Below are positions 26,277 to 34,720 of a stretch of 64,000 nucleotides of DNA, piece by piece; within the stretch, counting starts at the first letter, position 1; every line of letters begins with the position of its first letter. The position numbers and the translations under genes are program-made. Source of the DNA: Paracoccaceae bacterium (lineage in GTDB: Bacteria; Pseudomonadota; Alphaproteobacteria; Rhodobacterales; Rhodobacteraceae); the NCBI GenBank assembly GCA_017854585.1, contig JAFMHK010000003.1, forward strand, positions 1-64,000, read 5' to 3'. The notes beneath the pieces are model-generated. The model made no database searches, was not told the origin of the DNA, and saw only the letters and a program-made list of their open reading frames with translations.

Positions 26277-27662
26277 TTGCTGAACTCACTTTCAGGCCGC
26301 TTCCTTTTCCTGACCATCATCTTCGTGATGCTGGCCGAGGTGTTCATTTTCGTGCCCTCCATTGCGCGGTTTCGGGAGGACTATCTGCTGGCCCGTCTGG
26401 AGCGGGCGCAGATTGCATCGCTGGCGCTGCTGGCAACGGACGGCATGATCGATGACGCGCTTGAGGCGGAACTACTGGAGAACGCGGGTGTGTTGAACGT
26501 TGTGCTGCGGCGTGACGAGGTGCGGCAGCTGATTCTGTCGTCCGCCGAAATCCCGGCGATTTCCTACAGTTTCGATCTGCGTGATCCCAGTGCTTGGGAA
26601 CTGATCCGCGATGCGATGCGGCGTCTGTTCATAACCGAGGATCAGACCATTCGCGTGATCGGTCAGCCTGTGCGCGATGCTGGCCTGCTGATCGAAGTCA
26701 CGATGCATGCTGCACCGTTGCGCGCGGCGCTGATCGACTATGGGCTGCGGATCCTTGCGCTGTCGGCGATGATTTCAGTCTTTACCGCCGCACTGTTGTT
26801 CCTTGCGGTCCGGCGGCTGCTGGTGAGCCCAATCAAGCGGGTGGTGACCCACATGAAGGATTACGCGGCCGCCCCCGAGGACCGGAGCCGCATCATCGTG
26901 CCAGCAGCCGGTGTGCGGGAGTTGCACGAGGCCGAGGTTGCCCTGCAGTCAATGCAGATAGAACTGACCAGCGCGTTGAAGCAGCGCGAAAGGCTGGCCC
27001 AGCTTGGCGAGGCGGTTGCCAAGATCAGCCATGATCTGCGCAATATCCTGACGGTGGCGACCTTGATGGCCGACCGACTTGAGGGGATCGAGGACCCAAC
27101 CGTCAAGCGGACCACGCCCAAGCTGGTGTCATCGCTGATGCGGGCGGTGAACCTGTGCGAGGGCACCTTGGCCTTTGGTCGCGCGGAAGAGCCCGCGCCA
27201 AGCATGAACCGCGTGATGCTGGCAAACCTGTTGGGCGACGTCGTGGAGAACGAGCGGCTGGTGGGCGAGGGGGAAGGGGTCGAATACCGTCTGGATGTGG
27301 CCCCGGAACTGAACGTCCGCTGTGATGCGGAACAGTTGCACAGGGTGTTGTCGAACCTTGTGCGCAATGCCCGGCAGGCGATCGTCGCCACGGGCAAACC
27401 CGGCGAGATCACCCTGACCGCCGGTGAGGGCGAAGAGGGATGGTGGATCAAGGTCACCGACACCGGGCCGGGCCTGCCCAAGCGGGCGCTGGAGCACCTG
27501 TTCAAGCCATTTCAGGGCGGGTCGCGGAAGGGTGGGACCGGATTGGGACTTGCGATCGCGGCGGAACTGGTGCGCGGGCATGGTGGCAAGCTGGAGCTTG
27601 TACGGTCCGATGCCGGGGGCACGACGTTCTGCCTGAGACTGCCTGCGGGGCTTGCGGCGTGA
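26277..27662 (+). CDS. Sensor histidine kinase (orphan)
   Basis: The 461-residue membrane kinase has transmembrane helices at about 8-28 and 155-177, enclosing a periplasmic sensor of roughly 125 residues with no motif I recognise. A HAMP-like linker follows, then the dimerisation helix with KISHDLRNILT (phospho-acceptor H252), N-box NLVRNARQAI, and ATP-lid motifs DTGPGLP and GGTGLGLAI. The TTG at 26277 is chosen because GGAAAGG lies seven bases upstream. No response regulator gene is next to it. It stands 30 bases after the flavoprotein gene and may be co-transcribed. Confidence 0.85.
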   Translation: MLNSLSGRFLFLTIIFVMLAEVFIFVPSIARFREDYLLARLERAQIASLALLATDGMIDDALEAELLENAGVLNVVLRRDEVRQLILSSAEIPAISYSFDLRDPSAWELIRDAMRRLFITEDQTIRVIGQPVRDAGLLIEVTMHAAPLRAALIDYGLRILALSAMISVFTAALLFLAVRRLLVSPIKRVVTHMKDYAAAPEDRSRIIVPAAGVRELHEAEVALQSMQIELTSALKQRERLAQLGEAVAKISHDLRNILTVATLMADRLEGIEDPTVKRTTPKLVSSLMRAVNLCEGTLAFGRAEEPAPSMNRVMLANLLGDVVENERLVGEGEGVEYRLDVAPELNVRCDAEQLHRVLSNLVRNARQAIVATGKPGEITLTAGEGEEGWWIKVTDTGPGLPKRALEHLFKPFQGGSRKGGTGLGLAIAAELVRGHGGKLELVRSDAGGTTFCLRLPAGLAA

Positions 27663-27710
27663 ATTCGCGCTTGCACCCCTGAGCGCGGGGCGCTAAACCC
27701 CGCCCGGCAT

Positions 27711-27787
27711 GCGCTGGTAGCTCAGTTGGATAGAGTACTTGACTACGAATCAAGGGGTCGGGGGTTCGAATCCTCCCCAGCGCGCCA
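27711..27787 (+). tRNA. tRNA-Arg, anticodon ACG
   Basis: The 77-base sequence folds into a standard cloverleaf: acceptor GCGCTGG with CCAGCGC, D-arm with TAGCTCAGTTGGATAGA, anticodon stem TTGA/TCAA around CTACGAA with anticodon ACG, TTCGAATC in the T-arm, discriminator G and an encoded CCA. It reads CGN arginine codons after A34-to-inosine editing. A short GC hairpin (27685-27703) separates it from the kinase gene. Confidence 0.96.
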
Positions 27788-28145
27788 TTTCAATCAAATA
27801 GCCAAGTGGCGTTCGCCCAGAGGCCGAATGGTGTCTGGTCATATCCGTGCGCCGTCGGTTTGAGTTGATCTTCCGATGATGCGGCGCCGATAGCGCCCTT
27901 TGAGCATTATCGGTAAACTGGGCTGAGAATTCGGATCCGCGGTTTCACGGACGGGGGCGGGCGATGCCCGGTTTCCGGTGACGGCGAATGAAATCCGCGG
28001 CCCTACATGCCTGATTTGCGGTCTGTCCACGACACGGTGGACCGTGTTGCTGCCGTGGCGGTGGGCGGGGGTGCCTCTTTCAGCACCCCCGAACAATCAC
28101 AGACGGTCGTTCAAAGACGTTCCCCGTCTGCTGCAACGAGGGGGA
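27788..28145 (+). other. Non-coding gap downstream of tRNA-Arg
   Basis: No frame here looks like a protein. The only clear structure is a 9-bp hairpin, CGGGGGTGC with GCACCCCCG (28066-28091), without a T-run. It lies 55 bases beyond the end of the minus-strand GST gene and may mark its transcript end. No repeat of the tRNA 3' end and no integrase gene were seen. Confidence 0.6.
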
Positions 28146-28766
28146 TTACGCGACGCCTTCGAGTTTGCGCGATGCCTGAACCGAAGGCCGGCTCTTCATG
28201 CGTTCGTAATGCGCCTGCACGTTCGGAGGAAGCGTCCAGCCGGCCACATCGACAGCCCAGTATTCGTTGTAATAAAGCGCCGTATCCGCGATCGTGAAGT
28301 TGCCCATCAGGTAGTCTTTGCCTGCTAATTGCTCATCCACCACATCAAGGGCGGCCAGCATCGCGGCCTTGCCACGTGTGCGCAAACCTTCCTGCGCCTC
28401 TTCGCTATCGGCATAGGCATCCGGGCGACGCCACATGCGCCATGACAGCATGTGAACGGTGCCGACGATGAAATCCATCGCCTCGATCGTACGTACGATC
28501 CCCTCGGGGTCGCTGGGCATCAGGTTCTTGTCCGGGTTGGTCATCGCCAGCCACATTGCGATGGCCGCGAATTCGGTCAGAACGCTACCGTCTTCACGCA
28601 CAAGTGCGGCCACTTTCCCCTTTGGGTTCAGTGCCTTGTATTCAGGTGTCTTCTGTTCGCCCTTGGAAAAATCCACGATCCGCAGATCGTAGGGGGCTCC
28701 GATCTCCTCCATCAGGACATGGATACCGATCGAGCAGGTCTTCTTGGCGTAGCACAGTGTCGTCAC
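28146..28766 (-). CDS. Glutathione S-transferase family protein
   Basis: The 206-residue protein has a thioredoxin-like N-terminal domain (TLCYAKKTCSIGIHVLMEE, then ALNPKGKVAALV with the cis-proline region) and an all-helical C-terminal domain with YLMGNFTIADTALYY, where the ISBAD-like N-capping aspartate is present. I start at GTG 28766, eight bases after AAGGGAG, because the thioredoxin fold begins there. A perfect 15-bp palindrome lies just upstream. Substrate is unknown; it borders the accessory catabolic region. Confidence 0.83.
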   Translation of the reverse strand: MTTLCYAKKTCSIGIHVLMEEIGAPYDLRIVDFSKGEQKTPEYKALNPKGKVAALVREDGSVLTEFAAIAMWLAMTNPDKNLMPSDPEGIVRTIEAMDFIVGTVHMLSWRMWRRPDAYADSEEAQEGLRTRGKAAMLAALDVVDEQLAGKDYLMGNFTIADTALYYNEYWAVDVAGWTLPPNVQAHYERMKSRPSVQASRKLEGVA

Positions 28767-28789
28767 GATAAATCTCCCTTGGCGCCGTT

Positions 28790-28804
28790 GTCGGACGGTC
28801 CGAC
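28790..28804. promoter_or_regulatory. Perfect palindrome upstream of the GST gene
   Basis: GTCGGAC and GTCCGAC flank one central G, 24-38 bases before the GTG start. It is well placed for an operator over the minus-strand promoter. It does not match the TTATMG-type sites found further right. Confidence 0.45.
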
Positions 28805-28935
28805 TTTTTAGACGATATCTTGCGACACACGTATTGGACTCCGGGAACGAAGGCCAGAGGGGCCGACGGCAAGGCGGGGTGCCTAGTGCCGCGTCATGGT
28901 TCTCGCCTACTTGCCGAGGAGGCTTGCCCCGGCGG

Positions 28936-29904
28936 TCACTCTGGTTGGAATATCTCGTCCGCATATGCGGCACGCGCCGTCCGGACTGTCAGAACGGCAA
29001 TTGTGATCACCAGCAGCGCCAGAAGGACAAACCCGATGCCCCGATGCAAGACCGAGCCCGCAAGATCGGCAAAGCGAAAGCTTGCAATAGTGATCGCAGC
29101 CAGCGGGAAAGACAGCGCCCAGAACGACAACGCAAACGGGAGCTTCAGGATTGATGGGATCTGGATCGCAACCAGCGCCGTGAAGAAGTATCCCAAGTTG
29201 ATCAGGATGCGCGCCGGTGCGTCGATCACCCCGCCCTGAAATTGGACCCATGCCAGAAAGGCGAGGGCGGGCGGGGCGATCAGGATGACGATCGTCGGCT
29301 TCAGTTTGCCGGGCATCGGATCATGGAAGATCAACCGATTGAACACGAGGGTCAAAAGCACGATCCAGAATAACACGCCCACAGCAAAGAAATACCAGCT
29401 TGGTTCGACATACCCCAGTGGCACCCCCCCCACTGGCGCGATGACATTGCCAACGGCGGGGATGAACCATGCGGGCGACAATTGACCCGGACCAAAGGCG
29501 CGGTGCCCGATCCACGCGGAAATTACCACAAGCGTCAGGATGCCTTGCACGGTGGCGCCCACGACCCAGATCACACTGGCGATATCGGGGGCGGTGTCGC
29601 GCAGGAACGTCGCCATCAGCAGAAGTGAGATGCTGGTTGCGGGAAAGAAGGCCAACCGAACGGGATGCGCCCATTCCGCCTTGAGAGCCGCTGTATGGCG
29701 GATCGCCTTGAGGCCCAACGCGCCGAACAGCATGATCAGAACGCCGATCCCGACCGCGCCGACGCCGGTGGCGGGTCCCGAAAAGCCCCCGGCCCGAAGC
29801 GCCAGCGCAAGACCGAACACGCCCATGCTGACAGCGAAGAAGCTGATCGGGAAATGTTCCAGCCGGCTGGGCGGGCGCGTGGCAGATGTGTTTGTCGAGG
29901 TCAT
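28936..29904 (-). CDS. SLAC1/TehA-type anion channel family membrane protein
   Basis: The 322-residue protein has about ten hydrophobic helices and the family landmarks RLEHFPISFFAVSMGVFGL, GNVIAPVGG and the pore-region GYFFTALVAIQIP. The tellurite-resistance/dicarboxylate transporter (TDT) family conducts or transports small anions; a precise substrate cannot be read. A moderate AAGGAT precedes the ATG. It stands alone between the GST and CMD genes. Confidence 0.82.
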   Translation of the reverse strand: MTSTNTSATRPPSRLEHFPISFFAVSMGVFGLALALRAGGFSGPATGVGAVGIGVLIMLFGALGLKAIRHTAALKAEWAHPVRLAFFPATSISLLLMATFLRDTAPDIASVIWVVGATVQGILTLVVISAWIGHRAFGPGQLSPAWFIPAVGNVIAPVGGVPLGYVEPSWYFFAVGVLFWIVLLTLVFNRLIFHDPMPGKLKPTIVILIAPPALAFLAWVQFQGGVIDAPARILINLGYFFTALVAIQIPSILKLPFALSFWALSFPLAAITIASFRFADLAGSVLHRGIGFVLLALLVITIAVLTVRTARAAYADEIFQPE

Positions 29905-30074
29905 GACGCGGTATCCTTCATGTGCCGATCAGCGCCCCTAGCCTAGCGGGAGCAACAGCCATAGCAATTGCATTGATCGCCGCAACCGATTTGCGCGGGC
30001 ACGATCAGGTGGGCGTTCGGTTTGAAAGGGGGCGTCGGGGCGTGGCCCACGCGCCGTTTCATGGAGCGGAGGGC

Positions 30075-30635
30075 TTATTGAGACAGGGGATGGTCGGACA
30101 CTTCGGATGCAACCGCGTCGTCAAGCGGCGTTTCAAACGTGTTCACGATGAAACCGAGCGTGGAATAGAAGCCGACGGTTGCAAACAGATCGAGCGTCCC
30201 TTCGATACCCACAAGACCCAGCAGCGCCGCCTTGGTCTGAGGCTGAAGGCGTGCGCCTTGCATCAGATCATCGACCGCCGCCGCCAGAACCGCGTCGGCC
30301 GGGTCCATCTCTGACGTCGCGCCGCGCATGGATGCTATCCGGTGATCGGCCATGCCCAAGGCGCGCGCCCGCGAGAGGTGGTGGTTCCATTCATAGCTTG
30401 ATTTGACATGCGTCGCGGCCCGAAGGATGACGATCTCACTTCTCTCACGGCCCAAGGCGGTGTCCTGGACGACGTGCTGACGCAAATCGACCCACGCGCG
30501 CAAAAGGGCCGGATGATGCGCCATGACCCGGTAGACGTTCAACCGCCCGGCGAAGCTGTCCTGAAGGTCGGCCACCGCCTCTGGCCAGTCCCCGGACGAT
30601 ATCGGTGCAAGGGCGGGCGTTTCTGGTTGTGGCAT
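30075..30635 (-). CDS. Carboxymuconolactone decarboxylase (CMD/AhpD-like) family protein
   Basis: The 186-residue protein has the CMD core SEIVILRAATHVKSSYEWNHHLSRARALG. The glutamate-tryptophan-x-histidine arrangement is kept, but the CxxC pair of AhpD peroxidases is absent, so it is closer to decarboxylase-like members than to a thiol peroxidase. GGAGG lies nine bases upstream of ATG 30635. It is divergent from the flavin reductase gene across 236 bp, which suggests shared control. Confidence 0.8.
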   Translation of the reverse strand: MPQPETPALAPISSGDWPEAVADLQDSFAGRLNVYRVMAHHPALLRAWVDLRQHVVQDTALGRERSEIVILRAATHVKSSYEWNHHLSRARALGMADHRIASMRGATSEMDPADAVLAAAVDDLMQGARLQPQTKAALLGLVGIEGTLDLFATVGFYSTLGFIVNTFETPLDDAVASEVSDHPLSQ

Positions 30636-30871
30636 GGGGCAGCCTCCGTTTGACCGGGTTGCCCGGCGTCGTTGGAGGCGGAGTATTCCGTGGTGCAGGT
30701 AGGGAAACAAGCTCCAAACATCGGCAAAGGGGGAACTGCCACCTGAGCGGCATCGCAACCTGTCGGGCTGATGTTCAAGGATGAGGAATTAGGCAAATTA
30801 CTTCTTAAGATAACACATTATAATTTGTTTTGATCCCCGTGCATGTCATTTTTGGTGCAACGGAGGCCATC

Positions 30872-31387
30872 ATGAATGCATCGAATCCAATGACCGACCA
30901 GATCATCAACGCAACCGATTTGCGCCGCTCGCTTGGCTGTTTTCCGACCGGTGTGGCGGTGGTCACGGCGATGAGCCGCGCCGGCGCGCCGATCGGTGTC
31001 ACGATCTCATCGTTCAACTCGGTGTCGATGGACCCGCCGCTTATCTTGTGGAGTCTTGCGCTGAAGGCGGGCAGCTTGGCGGATTTCCGCGCCGCGGGGC
31101 ACTTCGCGGTCAATGTGCTGTCGGAGGCGCAGGCAGAGCTGCCGCGGACCTTTTCGAGCCCGGTCGAGGAACGGTTCAAGGGGCTTGCGTGGACGAAGGG
31201 GCACGGCGGAGCGCCCATCTTGGCGGGATCCGCTGCCGTTTTCGAGTGCAGCACCCACGCCCGCTACGATGGCGGTGATCATGAGATTTTCATCGGTCAG
31301 GTCCTTCGTCACGGACGGGGCGATGCGGCACCGCTGATCTATGCGAAGGGGCGTCTTTCAACGCTGCCTGAGACAGCATCCGCATGA
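30872..31387 (+). CDS. Flavin reductase-like (HpaC/DIM6 type) protein
   Basis: The 171-residue protein has the family segments FPTGVAVVTAMSRAG, GVTISSFNSVSMDPPLILWSL, FAVNVLSEAQ, and a late GGDHEIFIGQV. Such enzymes reduce FMN or FAD with NAD(P)H and pass it to a separate monooxygenase. GGAGG stands five bases before ATG 30872. The only luciferase-like monooxygenase in the window is at 47.9 kb and could be its client. It overlaps the next gene by ATGA. The leader is AT-rich (around 30800-30830). Confidence 0.85.
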   Translation: MNASNPMTDQIINATDLRRSLGCFPTGVAVVTAMSRAGAPIGVTISSFNSVSMDPPLILWSLALKAGSLADFRAAGHFAVNVLSEAQAELPRTFSSPVEERFKGLAWTKGHGGAPILAGSAAVFECSTHARYDGGDHEIFIGQVLRHGRGDAAPLIYAKGRLSTLPETASA

Positions 31388-32370
31388 TCCGAACAGCCGT
31401 TTCCGGGTATGGTTGGTGGGGGCAGCATGTGGCAGGCCGCCTTGTCGGGCATGACCGCTTTGACCTTGCGGGGGTCTTTGCGCCGGAACTGTCCGGGGCC
31501 GCGACGGAGCAAGGGCACAGCGTCTATCCATCGTTCGAGGCAATCTTGGAGGATGCGTCGGTCGCGGCGGTGATCCTGACCAGTCCCAACGACCAGCATG
31601 AGCCGCAATCGGTTGCCGCGGCGCGGGCCGGAAAGCATGTGCTGTGCGAAAAACCCCTGTCGCTCACGGGGGAGAGCGCGCGCCGCATCGTTGATGCCGT
31701 GACGAATGCAGGCGTCGTTCTGGGCGTCGGGCACGAGCGCCGCTTTGAGCCCGCGATGCAGAGGCTTGCGGCGATGGTGCGGGCCGGTGATCTGGGAACT
31801 GTGATGCATGTCGAGGCAGCCTTCAGCCATGACAAGCTGGCGGGGTTGCCCAAGGACAACTGGCGCACGAAACCGCACCTTGCGCCGGCGGCGGGAATGA
31901 CCGGAATGGGCATTCATCTGACCGATTTCATGATCTGGATGTTCGGACCCGTCGCCAGCGTTCAGGCCCTGACGGCGGATCGCAGCCTTGGGTGGGAGAC
32001 GGGCGATGTCGTGTCGGTTCAGCTGCGGTTCCGCGCGGGCATGACGGCGACCTTGTCGGCCATCCTTCAGACGCCGCATTTCATCCGATATCATGTGTTC
32101 GGATCGGAGCAGTGGGCCGAGGTTCGCAACGACACGCACCCCGATACGCCCGGCGGGCAGGCGCATCTGTCGGTGTCGCGGACCGGGCGGGCCGTGACCA
32201 CCGAGAGCTTTCCATGGACCGACACCGTGCTGGATAACCTCGGCGCGTTTGCCGACGCAATCGAGGGCCGCGCGCCCTATCCGTTCACGGCGCAGCAGAT
32301 GGTCCATAACATCGAAGTCCTCGATGCCATCGCGCTCTCGGCCGGGTCCGGCGAAACCGTCCGGCTCTGA
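31384..32370 (+). CDS. Gfo/Idh/MocA-family NAD(P)-dependent oxidoreductase
   Basis: The 328-residue protein has the Rossmann start IRTAVSGYGWWGQHVA, the EKP motif in VLCEKPLSLTGESA, and the C-terminal alpha/beta domain with GMTGMGIHLTDFMIWMFG, where the histidine after GMGI corresponds to the family's catalytic histidine. Members act on cyclitols, sugars or other hydroxy/keto compounds. Its start overlaps the flavin reductase stop, so the two are translationally coupled, but the shared pathway is unclear. Confidence 0.85.
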   Translation: MIRTAVSGYGWWGQHVAGRLVGHDRFDLAGVFAPELSGAATEQGHSVYPSFEAILEDASVAAVILTSPNDQHEPQSVAAARAGKHVLCEKPLSLTGESARRIVDAVTNAGVVLGVGHERRFEPAMQRLAAMVRAGDLGTVMHVEAAFSHDKLAGLPKDNWRTKPHLAPAAGMTGMGIHLTDFMIWMFGPVASVQALTADRSLGWETGDVVSVQLRFRAGMTATLSAILQTPHFIRYHVFGSEQWAEVRNDTHPDTPGGQAHLSVSRTGRAVTTESFPWTDTVLDNLGAFADAIEGRAPYPFTAQQMVHNIEVLDAIALSAGSGETVRL

Positions 32371-32394
32371 GGCCCGGCCCGGTGGGCAGGTGTT

Positions 32395-32802
32395 TCAGGC
32401 CAAGGGATCGTTCGCGCTGTCGAGATATTCGACCGTGGTGAAGCACAAAACCGTGTCGCCGATATTCTCAAGGTCATGGGTCATCGATTGGCCATGCGTG
32501 AAGGTGAAGTGCCGCGTGGTGCCGACGGCGTAGTCCATTTCGGCAACCTTGCCGTCGGAATAGCGCGAGCGCGCCCGCCCCGCGGTGGTGGCGACCCAGA
32601 AATAGTCCAGCACATGGGTATGAAACGGCAGGCGGTCGCCGGGCTGCATTTCAATCAGCCAGACCCGCGCGCGGTCGCTTTCGCTGACCAAAGTGGACCC
32701 GACCCGGCCACTGCTCCGGCCGGTCTCAAGCTCATTGATCAATTCGGGTGTCCAGTGCGGCCCCGAGAAGGCATCGGACGTTTTCTCAGCGGTTGGTGTC
32801 AT
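32395..32802 (-). CDS. Small cupin-domain protein
   Basis: The 135-residue single-domain cupin has MQPGDRLPFHTHVLDYFWVAT, with two histidines of motif 1, and a later HDLENIGDTVLCFTTVEYL. The early ELETGRSSGRV is of unknown meaning. It may be an isomerase, a decarboxylase or a dioxygenase; metal ligands are incomplete enough that I would not decide. AAGGAG precedes the ATG. It diverges from the flavin monooxygenase gene, and the shared 79-bp spacer carries the first TTATMG-type palindrome. Confidence 0.8.
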   Translation of the reverse strand: MTPTAEKTSDAFSGPHWTPELINELETGRSSGRVGSTLVSESDRARVWLIEMQPGDRLPFHTHVLDYFWVATTAGRARSRYSDGKVAEMDYAVGTTRHFTFTHGQSMTHDLENIGDTVLCFTTVEYLDSANDPLA

Positions 32803-32830
32803 CTGGCGCTCCTTCTGTCTCGCCTTTTAA

Positions 32831-32844
32831 TTATAGAGTGATAA
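32831..32844. promoter_or_regulatory. TetR-type palindrome, site 1
   Basis: TTATAGAGTGATAA lies between the divergent cupin and flavin monooxygenase genes, 28 bases before the former and 37 before the latter. It matches TTATMGNNCGMTAA at 13 of 14 positions. Confidence 0.65.
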
Positions 32845-32881
32845 ATAAGATGCGGAAAGACATAGATGAGGGAGCGGCATC

Positions 32882-34078
32882 ATGGCAGGCACAGTGGCGA
32901 TTATCGGTGGCTCGATCGGGGGGCTGTTCGCGGCGGCCGCGTTGAAGGCGGCGGGTTGGAACGTTCAGGTTTTCGAGCGTGTCGGCGTCCCGCTTTCGGG
33001 GCGCGGCGCGGGCATCGTCACCCATCCGCAACTGATCGCCGCGCTTGAGGGTGTCGGTGCCGACATCTCCAATCTGGGTGTGCAGGTGCATGACCGTGTG
33101 GCCTTTGATCTTCCGGGGGGGCATTTCTCGACGATGCCCTATCCGCAGGTTGTGACCTCGTGGGACCGCATGTACCAGACCCTGCGCAACCTGATCCCGG
33201 ATGAGGATTACCATCTGGGCGAAATGTTGGAGACGTTCACCGAGGATGCGGACGGCGTGACCCTGCATTTCGCAAGCGGTCTGGAGCATCGCGCCGATGT
33301 TCTGCTGGGGGCCGATGGCTTCCGCTCTGCCGTGCGGGCGCATATCCTGCCCGAGGTTCAACCGGAATATGCCGGCTATGTCGTGTGGCGCGCGTTGGCC
33401 CAAGAGGCGGAACTGTCGCCCGATATGCGTGACCGGATCTTTGACGTGTTCGGGATGTTCATGCCCACCGGAACCCAGATTGTCGGCTACCCGATTGCCG
33501 GAGAGAGCAATGACCTGCGCCCCGGCCATCGCCGCTATAATTTCGTTTGGTACTGGCCGGTTTCCAAGGATGAACTGCACGACATGCTGACCGACGAAAG
33601 CGGTCAGACGCATGCCATCTCGATCCCGCCGCCGCTGGTGCGCGAAGATGTTCTGGCACGGATGGAAGAAGCGGCGGCGCGGTCGCTGCCGGATGTGTTC
33701 ACCCACATTCTGAGCAAGAGCGAGAGACCCTTCTTCACGCCGATCTACGATCATCTGTCGCCAAGTTTCGCCAAGGGGCGGGTTGCGGTATCGGGGGATG
33801 CGGCCTGCGTGGCGCGGCCCCATGTCGGGATGGGGGTCACAAAGGCGGCGCAGGATGCGTTGGCTTTGGCAAGGCATCTGTCGGCGGCACCGATCCCGGA
33901 GGCGCTACAGGCCTATTCGGCGGAACGTGTGCCTGCGTCGCGCGCCGCGTTCGAGCGGTCACGTCTGTTGGGTCGATACATGATGGTGGCCCCGGAGCAG
34001 GGCGACAATGCGGATGGCCGCAACAATCCCAACATGGATGAGATCCTGCGCCTGACGGCGGTTGCCGATTTCCCCTGA
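32882..34078 (+). CDS. FAD-dependent monooxygenase resembling 2,6-dihydroxypyridine 3-hydroxylase
   Basis: The 398-residue class A flavin hydroxylase has the FAD motif IIGGSIGGLFAAAALKAAG (residues 7-25), LSGRGAGIVTHPQL, the DG motif LLGADGFRSAVR, and the GD motif VSGDAACVARPHVGMG. The block YAGYVVWRALAQEAEL, then GYPIAGE and NFVWYWPV, is strongly reminiscent of the dihydroxypyridine hydroxylase of nicotine-degrading bacteria and is not found in ordinary phenol or salicylate hydroxylases. GGGAG precedes the ATG. A TTATMG-type palindrome lies 37 bases upstream. It probably hydroxylates an already oxidised heteroaromatic ring. Confidence 0.87.
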   Translation: MAGTVAIIGGSIGGLFAAAALKAAGWNVQVFERVGVPLSGRGAGIVTHPQLIAALEGVGADISNLGVQVHDRVAFDLPGGHFSTMPYPQVVTSWDRMYQTLRNLIPDEDYHLGEMLETFTEDADGVTLHFASGLEHRADVLLGADGFRSAVRAHILPEVQPEYAGYVVWRALAQEAELSPDMRDRIFDVFGMFMPTGTQIVGYPIAGESNDLRPGHRRYNFVWYWPVSKDELHDMLTDESGQTHAISIPPPLVREDVLARMEEAAARSLPDVFTHILSKSERPFFTPIYDHLSPSFAKGRVAVSGDAACVARPHVGMGVTKAAQDALALARHLSAAPIPEALQAYSAERVPASRAAFERSRLLGRYMMVAPEQGDNADGRNNPNMDEILRLTAVADFP

Positions 34079-34093
34079 GCCGCGGAAATCGGC

Positions 34094-34720
34094 CTAGGCG
34101 CGCAGCTCATCATACGATGTCATGACGACCCTGCCATAGGCCGGGCGCTGCGTGAGTTCGCCATACCAGCGCGCAATGTTGGGGTGGTCGCGAAAAGGGT
34201 CACACAGGTCCTTGGCGCGGTAGAACAGGGATCCTGCGGCGATATCGGCCATGCTGAAGGCCTTGCCGGCCAGATATGGGCGAGCGTCCAACCTTGCCTC
34301 AAGCGGCGGGAGCGTATCCAGAAACGCACGCCGGAGGGCGGGCAGATCGGCCTCTACGCGGTCCTGGGGTCTTGTGCGGACGATCTGCCAGAAAAGGCGA
34401 ATGAACGACGGCTGCAGGGTGGAGGTGACATATTCCATCCACTGATCGGCAATCGGAAGGTCCGCTTCCGCCGGGGCAATCGGGGCACCACGGGTCCGCG
34501 CGAGCTGACGCAGGATCGCATGGCTTTCCCACAGCACCAGCGCCCCGTCCTGCAGGACGGGGACGCGGCGCACCGGCGTGAGGGCGGCAAATTCGGGCGT
34601 GTCGGTGCCGCCGTATCGCCCCCCCACGACCTCGTGGTGATAGGGCAGGTCCATCTCGTCCAGCGCCCAGATGACCTTCTGCACGTTGACCGAACTGGAC
34701 CGGCCCCAAAGGGTGATCAC
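34094..34720 (-). CDS. Glutathione S-transferase family protein in catabolic cluster
   Basis: The 208-residue protein starts VITLWGRSSSVNVQKVIWAL, a thioredoxin-fold GST start with serines at the active-site position, has RVPVLQDGALVLWESHAILR (glutathione-binding ES motif) and the helical domain with FSMADIAAGSLFYR. The GTG start overlaps the cyclase stop as GTGA, so it is translationally coupled to the cyclase. A role as a glutathione-dependent cis-trans isomerase or hydrolase of a ring-cleavage product is plausible by analogy with maleylacetoacetate and maleylpyruvate isomerases, but is inferred from context. Confidence 0.85.
   Translation of the reverse strand: MITLWGRSSSVNVQKVIWALDEMDLPYHHEVVGGRYGGTDTPEFAALTPVRRVPVLQDGALVLWESHAILRQLARTRGAPIAPAEADLPIADQWMEYVTSTLQPSFIRLFWQIVRTRPQDRVEADLPALRRAFLDTLPPLEARLDARPYLAGKAFSMADIAAGSLFYRAKDLCDPFRDHPNIARWYGELTQRPAYGRVVMTSYDELRA

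Noticed and set aside
27788-28145. Attachment site or integrative element next to tRNA-Arg
   Set aside because: No integrase, no visible repeat of the tRNA 3' end and no change to phage-like genes; the tRNA is complete.
30795-30835. AT-rich stretch with GATAACACATTATAA upstream of the flavin reductase gene, considered as a sixth TTATMG site
   Set aside because: The half-sites are outward-facing and the spacing differs; it does not match the 14-bp consensus, so I do not count it in the regulon.
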